Source of the DNA: Candidatus Dojkabacteria bacterium S2_J21
GTDB lineage: Bacteria > Patescibacteria > Dojkabacteria > SC72
DNA: 34,879 nucleotides
Direction: 5' to 3'
NCBI GenBank assembly: GCA_019248085.1
Contig: JAEHHF010000005.1
Span: 1-34,879 of the forward strand
Shown: piece by piece, positions 15,180-24,349 of the stretch
How positions within the stretch are numbered: the stretch's first letter is position 1
Layout of the letters: each line of letters opens with the position of its first letter
The notes under the pieces: model-generated
Databases searched by the model: none
The model's input: only the letters and a program-made list of their open reading frames with translations
What the model was told of the DNA's origin: nothing
Made by a program: the position numbers and the translations under genes

Positions 15180-16487
15180 TTAATTATCAATTACAAGTCT
15201 TCCTTCATATAACATAAACTTCGTATTTATTCCTTCCAATATTCTAAGTCTTTCTTGAGGATTTCCAAATTGTAGTATATGTAGGATATAGTTACGAATC
15301 ATTAGATCCGTTGAAGATTTATCATTACCCAGCTTTGTATTATGAGGGGTTACCTCTACTCCCTTGTAGTTTGAATCTTCTATTATCTTTCTGAGATTGT
15401 TTATTCTTTTAATTTCATCTTCAAATTCTCTTAGAATGTAATCTTTATTTAGCTTGATCTGTGGTAGTAGTGTTATTAACTGGTTTATCATTTCTTGTTC
15501 AGTTACATATGGTTGCTTACATTCATAATCTTTTGAATGACAGCAGTGATAATATATATGTGTATTAACCTTAGTAGATTTCAATACTCTATATTTTATT
15601 TCTGCTGTTATTCCCGATCCGCAGTTTCCGCACACGCAAATTTTCTTAAATGGGAATACTTGTTTGTTCCATTGTTTAGGATATGTTTCAAGTTGTATCT
15701 GAACTTTATCGAATAATGTTTTAGTTATTAGTGGTTGATATGTTCCTTTGTACCAATTCTTACCGAAGAAGAATTCTCCGTAATAGAATGGATTTTTAAG
15801 TGTTGCAAAGACTCTACTTAAGGACATTGTGTTTCCTCTTGGCGTTTTGAAGTTTATTCTTTCCAACCATCGTTTTACTGTTCTTCCAGATTGTCCTTCA
15901 TATGCTACTCTTTCAAACATTTCCTTAATTATTGGAGCTCTTTGTTTATCAAATTCTACTGATGATATTCTATTAGCTCTCATTATATTTATATATCCTA
16001 TTGGAGCAGGTCCTGGTCTTATTCCAATCATGCATTTATTTCTGTGTCCTCTTTTTACATTAATACCTCTGTTATCATTTTCTAGCTTAGCTTGTGAACA
16101 GAGTATCATTAGCAAGAACTTTTCATTTGGGTTATTAGAGAATGTTTGTGAATGGCAGTTTATTAGTTCTAACTTTCCTTGGTCCATTAGGTCTACTATT
16201 CTTCCTAGGTCTCCTGCATTTCTAGAGAGTCTATCTGGTGCCCATGTAATAATGGCGTTGTATTTTCCTTTATATAGATTGTCTAAGACATAGTTAAACT
16301 TTGGTCTCTGGGCTGTTTCTTTTGCTGAGTGAGATTCAGTTACTATTTCTACTATATTTATCTTTTCTCTTTTTGCCTTTTCTTTCATTTCCATGAGTTG
16401 TCCATCTATACTCATGGCTTGTCTTTCATCTGATTCTGAGGATTTTCTTGCATAGAGAACGTATTTTAATTCATTGATATCTTTCAT
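15180..16487 (-). CDS. large serine recombinase (island 2 copy)
   Basis: A 435-aa protein with the same domains as 1911-3212: a resolvase catalytic domain with YARKS (nucleophile Ser16) and PDRLSRN, a Recombinase domain, and a zinc ribbon starting CVCGNCGSG. Catalytic residues are intact. Similarity to copy 1 is near 90% at the N-terminus and lower in the last 80 residues, where DNA-contact helices may tune the site. The upstream motif at 16490-16523 is shared. Two active and closely related recombinases side by side could recombine each other's ends and delete, invert or circularise whole islands. Confidence 0.93.
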   Translation of the reverse strand: MKDINELKYVLYARKSSESDERQAMSIDGQLMEMKEKAKREKINIVEIVTESHSAKETAQRPKFNYVLDNLYKGKYNAIITWAPDRLSRNAGDLGRIVDLMDQGKLELINCHSQTFSNNPNEKFLLMILCSQAKLENDNRGINVKRGHRNKCMIGIRPGPAPIGYINIMRANRISSVEFDKQRAPIIKEMFERVAYEGQSGRTVKRWLERINFKTPRGNTMSLSRVFATLKNPFYYGEFFFGKNWYKGTYQPLITKTLFDKVQIQLETYPKQWNKQVFPFKKICVCGNCGSGITAEIKYRVLKSTKVNTHIYYHCCHSKDYECKQPYVTEQEMINQLITLLPQIKLNKDYILREFEDEIKRINNLRKIIEDSNYKGVEVTPHNTKLGNDKSSTDLMIRNYILHILQFGNPQERLRILEGINTKFMLYEGRLVIDN

Positions 16488-16489
16488 TA

Positions 16490-16523
16490 GAAGGAAGGTA
16501 CCAGTAAGAGGTGAGGAAGTCTA
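16490..16523. repeat. conserved recombinase-flanking motif, copy 2
   Basis: GAAGGAAGGTACC (16490-16502), ten variable bases, then GAGGAAGTCTA (16513-16523), as at 3215-3248. Four bases later the last codon of the type I cargo operon begins, so the motif marks a sharp core-to-cargo junction. Confidence 0.55.
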
Positions 16524-16527
16524 GGAT

Positions 16528-18000
16528 TTAATTAGCGTTTGATGCTGAAGGTTTATTGTCATTTCGGGCATCAATAAGTATTACATTCTCCTTACCTGCT
16601 AGACCAAGTTCGTTAAGTATTTTTTGCAACTTCTCCTGTTCTTCCTTGCTGAAATACAGGATTATTTTAACAATTTTCTTTGTGTTGTTCGCGATTGCAT
16701 ATATCTCAGCTTGCTTCTCGAGATTTTGTCTAATCTTTTTATTACTAGCCAATTTCATCTCAATTACCACTTTATTTTGAGAACCATTTGAAACAGTAAA
16801 ATCTGCAGGTCCCCTTCCATTGTTGGGCTCTCTATTTACATCGTATTTCGTTCCATACCACACGAGTACATAAGCAATTTGGAGATCATCTTCTTTGCGA
16901 ATCGGGGAACCTTCTTTCGAGTAAAAATATCTATAACCATCATTGTTTTCAATTACATGCTTAAGGAAATTAGCTCGTTTTATGGCCTCCTTGTAACTAT
17001 CCGATTCCTCAAGTGTATAAAATTCGGTTTGATCTTCAAGACTCGTAATTAATTGCCCTACGTTTTCAATGTAATAGTTTTCAGAGTTTTGAACATATTC
17101 ATTACTAATCTCTACGGCACTATCTCCATTCAATTCCTTGCTTTTTATATAATGATCAATTAATTCTGGATATTTAAGCAAAGTATTTTGAGCTGCCTTT
17201 ACTTTCTCCTTCTTTGTTGGGTTCTCTGATAGTTGCTTATTAAAATAATTATTTATTTGCGCCCTAAGTTCTACATTACTAACTGCATAAGGCAATTGCT
17301 CAAATTCATCGAACAAATCACTTTTATTTATCCACGGTTCTTCTTTAGTCAATAAATCCTTTGGTGTGAGAAGAACATAATCATTATTATAAAATGGGAG
17401 GTTATACTTTTTTATCTGCCATGTTTCCGTTTCATAATTGAACAATGCCTTAGAAATTTGGGTGTCCTTTCTCATTCCTTCGTCAATATATTGTTTAGCA
17501 AAGTTCTCTGTGTATGTTAGTAAATAATCCTTAATCAGATTGGTCACAAAATCACTAATGTTATCTTTTCCTACACCCTCCCTAATCAAACAAAGTTTTT
17601 CTAAGTGACTTCCTTGTGTTATTGTCTCCTCTGAAAAGTTTGTAAAAACTATATGCAAATTCTGATTTAGGGATTTTGCAAAATCTCCTGCAAGTCCTCT
17701 CCCTGAGTTTCCAACCAAGCTATATCCAAACCAATTCTGTTTAACCTCTGAAAATTCATACCAGTTTTTTAAATGCCCTTTGGACATTTCACTCTCAACA
17801 GAGGATTTTTCTTTTAAAAATCTCAAATAGTCAATAATTTCATCATGTAACTTTCGATATTCTTGTTTTTCACTATTGAAGAGAAGAAATGGATCGATGA
17901 AAAGAGGAAAATCTGTAACTAAAGATATATTGAAAGCACCATACTCATCTAGACTTGTTTTTGACACATTGAATACATCTGAAAAGTATAGCTTGTTCAT
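16528..18000 (-). CDS. PD-(D/E)XK nuclease-like accessory protein of the type I operon
   Basis: A 490-aa protein. The N-terminal 200 residues begin YFSDVFNVSKTSLDEYGAFN and contain FPLFIDPFLLF; I cannot name the family. Near the C-terminus, GPADFTV followed by VVIEMKL gives a D-(13-14)-ExK signature (around residues 395-415), and a Q-containing helix follows (LEKQAEIY). This is typical of restriction-like nucleases. It is the last gene of the operon and its ATG overlaps the hsdS stop by four bases. Such large PD-(D/E)XK proteins occasionally accompany type I systems and may add a second nuclease or a separate defence activity. The function is uncertain. Confidence 0.65.
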   Translation of the reverse strand: MNKLYFSDVFNVSKTSLDEYGAFNISLVTDFPLFIDPFLLFNSEKQEYRKLHDEIIDYLRFLKEKSSVESEMSKGHLKNWYEFSEVKQNWFGYSLVGNSGRGLAGDFAKSLNQNLHIVFTNFSEETITQGSHLEKLCLIREGVGKDNISDFVTNLIKDYLLTYTENFAKQYIDEGMRKDTQISKALFNYETETWQIKKYNLPFYNNDYVLLTPKDLLTKEEPWINKSDLFDEFEQLPYAVSNVELRAQINNYFNKQLSENPTKKEKVKAAQNTLLKYPELIDHYIKSKELNGDSAVEISNEYVQNSENYYIENVGQLITSLEDQTEFYTLEESDSYKEAIKRANFLKHVIENNDGYRYFYSKEGSPIRKEDDLQIAYVLVWYGTKYDVNREPNNGRGPADFTVSNGSQNKVVIEMKLASNKKIRQNLEKQAEIYAIANNTKKIVKIILYFSKEEQEKLQKILNELGLAGKENVILIDARNDNKPSASNAN

Positions 18001-19148
18001 AGAGTGCTTAATTGCATTTGGAAATTATCATTAAGAAGTAGTAACTGCTTCTGCATGGATTTTCTTACCATTTCACTCTTTCTCACTTTTTCTGCGAATT
18101 TATTCTGCAAGTTCAATGGAGGCACTACAACCATTAATTCCCTAAGTATTCGCAAATTAATATTTTTCTGAGCAGACTCTGGAGCCATCGCTTCTAGTGA
18201 CTCTTGGAGGAATGATAACCAAAAAAGAATGAACTCATTATTTGTTAAATCATTGTTTGGGACAAAACCGACAACACTATCTGGAAAACAAGCATCGAAG
18301 TCTAGAATCCCAGTTTTGGCGATATTAGCAGCAATTGTTATACACAGGGTGCCTTTTGGCCATTTCTTGCTTTGAGCTAGTCCTATATCTGAATATGTAG
18401 AGGTATAGTTTTCTATATATACTCCTGCATTAGAAACATCTCCTGTTTGTATTAATGGATGTATTCCACCTAGTAACTCAGGAGCATTTCGTGGTCGGTG
18501 CTTTGACTTTCCCCTATCGAGAGAACCTAATTCGTCAAATCTCATAACTTTCCAACCTTTTGGATTGCTTATAGGATCTCCAAACATGTCCAAGAAAACA
18601 GATCTTAGATATTCATCAAGAAGCTCAATGGATTCTGTACGTTTATTAATAAGAGAATATGCTTGATCTAGTTTCTTAACAATTGCTTTTTGTTCTGACA
18701 ATGTTGGTAAAGGAATCATAAAAGATTCTAAGATCTTCTTATTCAAAGTATTTCCCATAACAGCTTTGTTGGAACCAATTGAGAAATCTTTAGAGATTAG
18801 ATAGTAGTAAAGAAATTTATTTAAAAGTTTATTTTTATCTTTAATTATAAATGCCGCGATTGCTTCATTTGTATACATAGGTATCTTAGTAATCCCTACT
18901 TTTCCAATAGATAATTTGAAGCTAAAAAGTACTGTTCCCTTGTCTATCAATTTGCAATTAGTTTCCTTCACTGCTTCATCTGTTATTGTTTCCTTTGTAT
19001 TTTCTAGTTCCCTTCCTTGATTCATGTCTGCAATTGAGAGCCATTTATTACCATCACCCCAAAATCTTGGATTATTTCGTGCAGGAGTTTTTCCAACCTG
19101 AATATCGCAAATATCAGTGATTTTTATTTTTTTCCGGTTTTCTTTCAT
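17997..19148 (-). CDS. hsdS: type I restriction-modification specificity subunit
   Basis: A 383-aa HsdS. It contains two target-recognition domains (about 8-150 and 200-345), each followed by a conserved helix region (LPTLSEQKAIVKKLDQAY at about 151-168 and a shorter, more divergent PPLNLQNKFAEKV near the end). The two half-sites imply an asymmetric bipartite recognition sequence. HsdS joins two HsdM and two HsdR. It starts one base after the stop of the Hypoth_ymh gene. Length and domain order are normal; no inverted partial hsdS copy is nearby, so phase variation by TRD shuffling is not evident. Confidence 0.93.
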   Translation of the reverse strand: MKENRKKIKITDICDIQVGKTPARNNPRFWGDGNKWLSIADMNQGRELENTKETITDEAVKETNCKLIDKGTVLFSFKLSIGKVGITKIPMYTNEAIAAFIIKDKNKLLNKFLYYYLISKDFSIGSNKAVMGNTLNKKILESFMIPLPTLSEQKAIVKKLDQAYSLINKRTESIELLDEYLRSVFLDMFGDPISNPKGWKVMRFDELGSLDRGKSKHRPRNAPELLGGIHPLIQTGDVSNAGVYIENYTSTYSDIGLAQSKKWPKGTLCITIAANIAKTGILDFDACFPDSVVGFVPNNDLTNNEFILFWLSFLQESLEAMAPESAQKNINLRILRELMVVVPPLNLQNKFAEKVRKSEMVRKSMQKQLLLLNDNFQMQLSTL

Positions 19149-19149
19149 T

Positions 19150-19881
19150 TTAAAATGGTAACTCTTTCTCTTTTATTTGTAGATTATCAACAAATGTTAA
19201 TAAATAACTCGCAAAAACTAATATCTGAAAAGCTTCAAATGGGTTTTCAATACCAACGAACCTATGACTTTGAGGATTTTTCAATGCTCCAACAATTCCT
19301 CTAAAAATATTCCTCCAACCATCTGTCTCGCCATTATCCTTTGCAATGTCGAACTTAGTTTTCTCAGGAGAAAACGCGAGATCCATAAGTTTTACACCCA
19401 AATCAGATTCCGAAAAATCTCCCTTTTCTCTTATTTTTGCCTCAATTAATTTCAAGGCATTTAATATGGCATCATCATATTTTTTATTCATAAAATGTTC
19501 TTTGCACTTAAAGACGATATCTTCATGTAGGTCATCAAGTGAAATCGTATAACTTCCTTCTTTGGAGCCCGTCACTGCACTTAATTTATCTAAAGTTCCA
19601 TTTGTAAAAAACTCATCTAAAATATCTTTATAAAGTTGCCTAATGAAATCCCGTCTATTCTGGTATGTAGGTAGTTCCCTAGACCAATATCCATAAAAAT
19701 CCCACAGACTTGAATATTCATTCGGATTCTTTATATTGCGCTTCTTAAGCTCTTTTGCCAATTTGAAATATAATTCTTTGTAAGACTCATCGGTGTTCTC
19801 AATTCTTTGTCCACCAGTTGAAACCTGAGTCATTAAATCTTGAACTTTCTGAATATAAATTATGAACTCTTTATCTGTCAT
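19150..19881 (-). CDS. TIGR02391 / Hypoth_ymh family protein
   Basis: A 243-aa protein. The C-terminal 125 residues match the Hypoth_ymh (TIGR02391) family: LHEDIVFKCKEHFMNKKYDDA, an ALKLIEAKI helix, GVKLMDLAF, and the NPQSHR..ENPFEAFQILVFASYL ending. The family is often found inside type I restriction operons and other defence loci; its role is not known, though its helical character and conserved N-P-x-S-H-R have invited comparison with HEPN domains. The N-terminal 110 residues are unlike the usual short members. It overlaps hsdM by 11 bases and is followed by hsdS, placing it in the middle of the operon. Confidence 0.75.
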   Translation of the reverse strand: MTDKEFIIYIQKVQDLMTQVSTGGQRIENTDESYKELYFKLAKELKKRNIKNPNEYSSLWDFYGYWSRELPTYQNRRDFIRQLYKDILDEFFTNGTLDKLSAVTGSKEGSYTISLDDLHEDIVFKCKEHFMNKKYDDAILNALKLIEAKIREKGDFSESDLGVKLMDLAFSPEKTKFDIAKDNGETDGWRNIFRGIVGALKNPQSHRFVGIENPFEAFQILVFASYLLTFVDNLQIKEKELPF

Positions 19882-21430
19882 TTGAAGTTTTATTTTTCAA
19901 TTGGTTTATTCCCTCGATTATTTCTTTTTCCAGATTATCTATCTTTTTCAAAATAATATCCGGATACTCATACTCTACTTGCTCATAATGATTTTCCTTA
20001 TATCTGTTAATACTCAAATCATAATTGTTTTCTTCAATCTCCTTTCTACCTACCCAAAAAAATTTACTCCCTTTATCATTTTCTTCTTGGGATTTCCTTT
20101 CATTCCATTTCTTAACAATATCAGGCAGATCATTCTCTTTTATTTTTGCTCTCTTATCATCTAAGCTATATCCATCAGCAGTCATATCATAAAACCAAAC
20201 CTTTTCAGTTTCACCACCTTTAACAAATATTAATATCGCAGTACTTACACCTGCATAGGGCTTGAATACACCACTTGGCATAGAAATAACTCCTTGCAAT
20301 TCACACTCTTCCATTAACATCTTTCTTATTTGTTTGTGGGCATTACTTGATCCAAACAATACTCCGTCAGGGACAATCACACCTGCTCTGCCACCAATCT
20401 TTAAAGATTTAATAATCCTATTAATAAATAGCAATTCTGTTTTAGTAGTATTTACTGACAAAGACTCATTAATATCACCCTTATCAATACTTCCCTTAAA
20501 TGGAGGATTTGCAACAATTACATCAAACTGACTATCCTCGTCGTATTTTTTTGATAACGTATCCTTCTGCTCAACATTTGGCGATGAGATACCATGCATC
20601 ATCAAATTCATAAGACCAATACGAACCATACTTTCATCCATGTCGTAACCATAGAATGTCTTTTCTTTCAAATGCTTCCACTGTCTATCATCAGTTAACA
20701 TATCTCCAAGCGAACCCCTTGTTAAACCATTCTCATCTGTTTGTTTATGCTCCTTACTAGTATGATCAGTAATAATATGCTGATATGCACCTAATAAGAA
20801 CCCTCCCGTGCCACAGGCTGGATCACAGATTGTATCTCCAAGCTTTGGATCTACTAACTCGCATATAAGTTGGATAATATGCCTTGGCGTTCTAAATTGC
20901 CCTAGCTTACCTGCACTCTTTAACTCAGATAGTAGGTACTCATATACATCACCCTGTGTATCTTGGAAATTTTGTCCCTCAGATTCTTGTCTTGATATTT
21001 CATCAAATATTTCATCTATAATTCCCACCGCTTCAACTAACAACGAAGGTTTCGAGATAATAAACACAGCATTCTTCATATACTTTGCAAACGATCCACC
21101 CTCTTCTCCTAATGTTTTAATAAATGGGAACACATATAATTGGACATGTGTTAGCATTTCACCACCTTCTAATTGTTTAAAAGATGACCATCTTAAAAGT
21201 TTCTTATCTATTTTATTACCATTAAGTTCAATTTTTCCTTCATAAAGGGATTGAAACGATTCTCCTGTAAATTCTGAATCTTTCCTCTGCTTGCTATCTA
21301 ACTCATCTAATCTCTTTATAAATAGTAGATATGAAATTTGCTCAATTGCAGTAAGAGGATTTGAAATACCTCCACTCCAGAACTTGTCCCAGAGCCTACT
21401 AACAGAAGATTTAAGAGTTGAGTTGAGCAT
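19871..21430 (-). CDS. hsdM: type I restriction-modification methyltransferase subunit
   Basis: A 519-aa HsdM. An N-terminal HsdM_N helical domain (about 1-140) precedes a gamma-class N6-adenine methyltransferase domain with CDPACGTGGF (AdoMet motif I, about 202-211) and ANPPF (catalytic motif IV, about residue 310). A C-terminal helical extension likely contacts HsdS. With HsdS it methylates adenine in the recognition site. It overlaps hsdR by 20 bases. All motifs are intact and the length is normal. Confidence 0.96.
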   Translation of the reverse strand: MLNSTLKSSVSRLWDKFWSGGISNPLTAIEQISYLLFIKRLDELDSKQRKDSEFTGESFQSLYEGKIELNGNKIDKKLLRWSSFKQLEGGEMLTHVQLYVFPFIKTLGEEGGSFAKYMKNAVFIISKPSLLVEAVGIIDEIFDEISRQESEGQNFQDTQGDVYEYLLSELKSAGKLGQFRTPRHIIQLICELVDPKLGDTICDPACGTGGFLLGAYQHIITDHTSKEHKQTDENGLTRGSLGDMLTDDRQWKHLKEKTFYGYDMDESMVRIGLMNLMMHGISSPNVEQKDTLSKKYDEDSQFDVIVANPPFKGSIDKGDINESLSVNTTKTELLFINRIIKSLKIGGRAGVIVPDGVLFGSSNAHKQIRKMLMEECELQGVISMPSGVFKPYAGVSTAILIFVKGGETEKVWFYDMTADGYSLDDKRAKIKENDLPDIVKKWNERKSQEENDKGSKFFWVGRKEIEENNYDLSINRYKENHYEQVEYEYPDIILKKIDNLEKEIIEGINQLKNKTSNDR

Positions 21431-24227
21431 TATGTAGCAATGTATTAGTTAGATTAAGTATTTCGTCTTGCAATTGTCTCGTAAATAATCCAAGAAATCC
21501 ACTTGAATGAATCTTAGTAAATGGTTCTTGAACAAGATCTTTTTTATCTAGTTTTCCATTTTCAATAATAAATAGCTGAAGCGTTTGTAAGAACCTGATT
21601 TGTGGAGCTGTCATTGTATTATGCTCTGCAATAAACTCTGCAAAAGCTTCCGATACTTTTTCTGAGAATGTTACCAGACTTCCAAGTCCCATTATGTATT
21701 TAATAAGATCAAGAAAAGCCACCTGTCTTGCGTCATAGGCTTTTTGTAAATTCTCTTGAGTTGGATATGGTTCATAGTCATCCAATGTATCAGCTAACTC
21801 ATCGATTTCTTCTGCAGAAATTTCTTCTCCTGCTCTTATCTTTCTTAAGATATCATTTTCATCTTCAAGGTCTTTAATTAAAGCCTCTACTTTCTCTCTA
21901 TATTTTTGAATTGTAACTCTCTCATGCTCAGGACCAAACTTAATAAACTTCTTTTCAGCTGTTATATCAGTTAAATCAAGAGTTGTTTGAGAGGGTTTGA
22001 TTCCTTCTTCTCTATATTTCATAAGTGGAGCTATTCTTTCAATAATTTCATCTAGTTCTTCATCGGTTGCCTTACCAATAAATCCGTTATTTAATATTTT
22101 ATTAATTAATTCTTCCTCTTTTGCAACAACATTTACAGTCAAAGGAAGATCCGAAACAATTTCAATTAGTGCTTCTTCCATTAGTCCTAGTTTCTTCTCA
22201 TCAAACCCATCCGTAAGCTTTCCAATCGAATATTTTAATACTCGAGTTTCAAAAGACATCGCTTTATAATCTTCACCCGTCCTAGTTCTCATAAGTGGAC
22301 TAATATCAGACCACAGATAATCAAGCTCTTCATCACCGATAACACTCCAGAAACGATCGGTTAGTTTATCAAGTTGATTTTTTGCTTCAAGGATAACAAC
22401 ATTATTATCTGGTAATTTTTCAATATCAACTTTTAGAGTCTTTATTAGATTCTCTCTCATGACTTCATTACCTAAATCCAATGCAAGTTTTAATTTTTCT
22501 AGTTTTGTTTCAAATAATCTAACAGGAACAGGTTTAGAGGATCTATCAACCTTACCTTTTGGATTCATTTCAAAATACTCAAAGTTATTCCAACAATCCA
22601 TAATCAGGAACTTATCTTTCTGAGTACACCAAGATTTCATTTTCTTAGGTTCCAGAAGTCTTGTACCACGACCAATCATCTGCCAGAATTTTGTATATGA
22701 ATACACAGGTTTCGCAAAAACAAGATTTACTAATTCCCTACAGTCAATTCCTGTATCAAGCATATCTACACTAATAGCAATTCGTGGGAAATTACTGTGA
22801 ATGAACTGATCTAGCAATCCACCTTTCCCATAGACTCTTGAATCATCAGATACAATAACCTTCGCGATATTACCTTTATGTTCTGGGTACAGATCATTAA
22901 ATACTTCCTCTAGCCTTCTTGCATGTTTCATTGTCATAGCAAAGAAAATTGTTTTTCCAGGCAATACTCCGCTTGAATCTTTAATACATTCTTCCATAAA
23001 TTCCTGTACTATTAGCGCATTTGTTCCCTTATTTGAGACTTTCTTCTCTAAATCTGTTCCTGCAAAATCAATTTCTTCTGGCTCCTTACCATCTGCTAGA
23101 AGTTTTTGTTGTTCTCTGATTGGAATATTCTCTTTCCGAATTCCTTCCTTCTGATATTTGGTCTGTATCTTTAATACTTCAAAATCACATAGATATGGAG
23201 GCTTATTATTAACAGCCTCTTCATACGAATATGCGTAAGTAGGTAGACCATCATCACAATCAAATAATCCAAAAGTGTTGTGTTCTATTGCATCTTTAGG
23301 TGTTGCAGTTAAACCTACCTGTATAGCATCAAAGTAATCAAAGATATTTTTGTAAACATTGTAGATAGATCTATGACTTTCATCAGCAACTATCATATCG
23401 AAGAAGTGAGGACTGAGTTTACAGTTATCTTGTTGAATAATGTTTAACATTGTCGGATAAGTTGCGGCATACACACGTCGATCTGTCTTTATTTCAGTTT
23501 CCCCAATCTTTGGCCATACTGGAGAATTAGGTAGGAACTCTTTAAATGCATCTAATCCTTGGTTTCTAAGTGCTATTCGGTCAACTAAAAACAGAACTCT
23601 TTGAACTCTGTTTGTTCTCATTAAAACGTCTATCATTGATACAGTTGTTCTCGTCTTACCTGTACCAGTAGCCATTACTAGCAATGATTTTCGTTTTCCC
23701 TTCTCTATATTATCAAAGACCGATCTAATTGCTTCTATTTGATAAGGTCTTCCAGAAATATCCTTATTGATCAATTCATGTGATAAAGGTTTTTCATTAT
23801 CTCTTTGAAATTTCATCCTCTCCAAATCTTGTTTTGTTGGAAAACCATATACTTTGCGAGGAGGAAATCTCTCAGTATCCCAGAAATATATATCATTACC
23901 ATTTGTATAAAAGACGAAGGGAAGAGATTTTCTTGTCGTTTCTCGTATGTTTACTGAATATTGTTTTGCTTGTTCTTGCCCAACTCGTGCATCTTTTGAG
24001 GTTTTCTTCGCTTCAACAATTGCAAGAGGATGACCATCGTCTCCTAGCAATGCATAATCTGCAAATTGATGGCCTGTATATTCGGTAACATTTCGATCTG
24101 CTAATTCAGTAGGCAATCCCAACCAGATATCTAACTCGGGAACGACCTGATTTGGATCATTTACATTCCAACCTGATTTCTCCAATCTTCTATCGATAAT
24201 ATCTCTTCTCGTTTGTGCCTCGTTCAT
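21411..24227 (-). CDS. hsdR: type I restriction endonuclease/translocase subunit
   Basis: A 938-aa HsdR of the EcoEI-like group. The N-terminal nuclease domain has Asp57 (FADYAL) and VEAKK (Glu72, Lys74), followed by GQEQAKQY. The translocase has Walker A ATGTGKT (about 186-192), DESH (about 282-285), GLTATP and a motif VI containing QMIGRGTRL. The C-terminus (about 800-930) is the helical EcoEI_R_C-type domain. It is the first gene of the hsdR-hsdM-ymh-hsdS-nuclease operon, all genes overlapping or one base apart. Unusually for this window a Shine-Dalgarno-like GGAG sits 4 bases before the ATG, a hint of recent transfer from another background. Confidence 0.95.
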   Translation of the reverse strand: MNEAQTRRDIIDRRLEKSGWNVNDPNQVVPELDIWLGLPTELADRNVTEYTGHQFADYALLGDDGHPLAIVEAKKTSKDARVGQEQAKQYSVNIRETTRKSLPFVFYTNGNDIYFWDTERFPPRKVYGFPTKQDLERMKFQRDNEKPLSHELINKDISGRPYQIEAIRSVFDNIEKGKRKSLLVMATGTGKTRTTVSMIDVLMRTNRVQRVLFLVDRIALRNQGLDAFKEFLPNSPVWPKIGETEIKTDRRVYAATYPTMLNIIQQDNCKLSPHFFDMIVADESHRSIYNVYKNIFDYFDAIQVGLTATPKDAIEHNTFGLFDCDDGLPTYAYSYEEAVNNKPPYLCDFEVLKIQTKYQKEGIRKENIPIREQQKLLADGKEPEEIDFAGTDLEKKVSNKGTNALIVQEFMEECIKDSSGVLPGKTIFFAMTMKHARRLEEVFNDLYPEHKGNIAKVIVSDDSRVYGKGGLLDQFIHSNFPRIAISVDMLDTGIDCRELVNLVFAKPVYSYTKFWQMIGRGTRLLEPKKMKSWCTQKDKFLIMDCWNNFEYFEMNPKGKVDRSSKPVPVRLFETKLEKLKLALDLGNEVMRENLIKTLKVDIEKLPDNNVVILEAKNQLDKLTDRFWSVIGDEELDYLWSDISPLMRTRTGEDYKAMSFETRVLKYSIGKLTDGFDEKKLGLMEEALIEIVSDLPLTVNVVAKEEELINKILNNGFIGKATDEELDEIIERIAPLMKYREEGIKPSQTTLDLTDITAEKKFIKFGPEHERVTIQKYREKVEALIKDLEDENDILRKIRAGEEISAEEIDELADTLDDYEPYPTQENLQKAYDARQVAFLDLIKYIMGLGSLVTFSEKVSEAFAEFIAEHNTMTAPQIRFLQTLQLFIIENGKLDKKDLVQEPFTKIHSSGFLGLFTRQLQDEILNLTNTLLHNAQLNS

Positions 24228-24349
24228 ATCTCCATAAATTAAGTTATCTGTTGGAATGTTAAGTTTTCATTAACATCTTAAAGTATTTTACCTCATTTAA
24301 GCCCGATTAACCACAATACCGCTTTACAGTGGGCTATCTATAGAATGTA

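Noticed and set aside
424..16520. GGTGAGGAAG shared between the structured RNA region (424-433) and the recombinase motif (16511-16520)
   Set aside because: Only 10 bases, absent in full from the 3215-3248 copy, and inside a paired helix at 424. Likely coincidence.
24301..24337. AGCCC/GGGCT inverted repeat downstream of terL of island 2 as a terminator
   Set aside because: Only a 5-bp stem with a loop of over 20 bases and no U-run on either strand. A competing CCAC/GTGG pairing is equally good.
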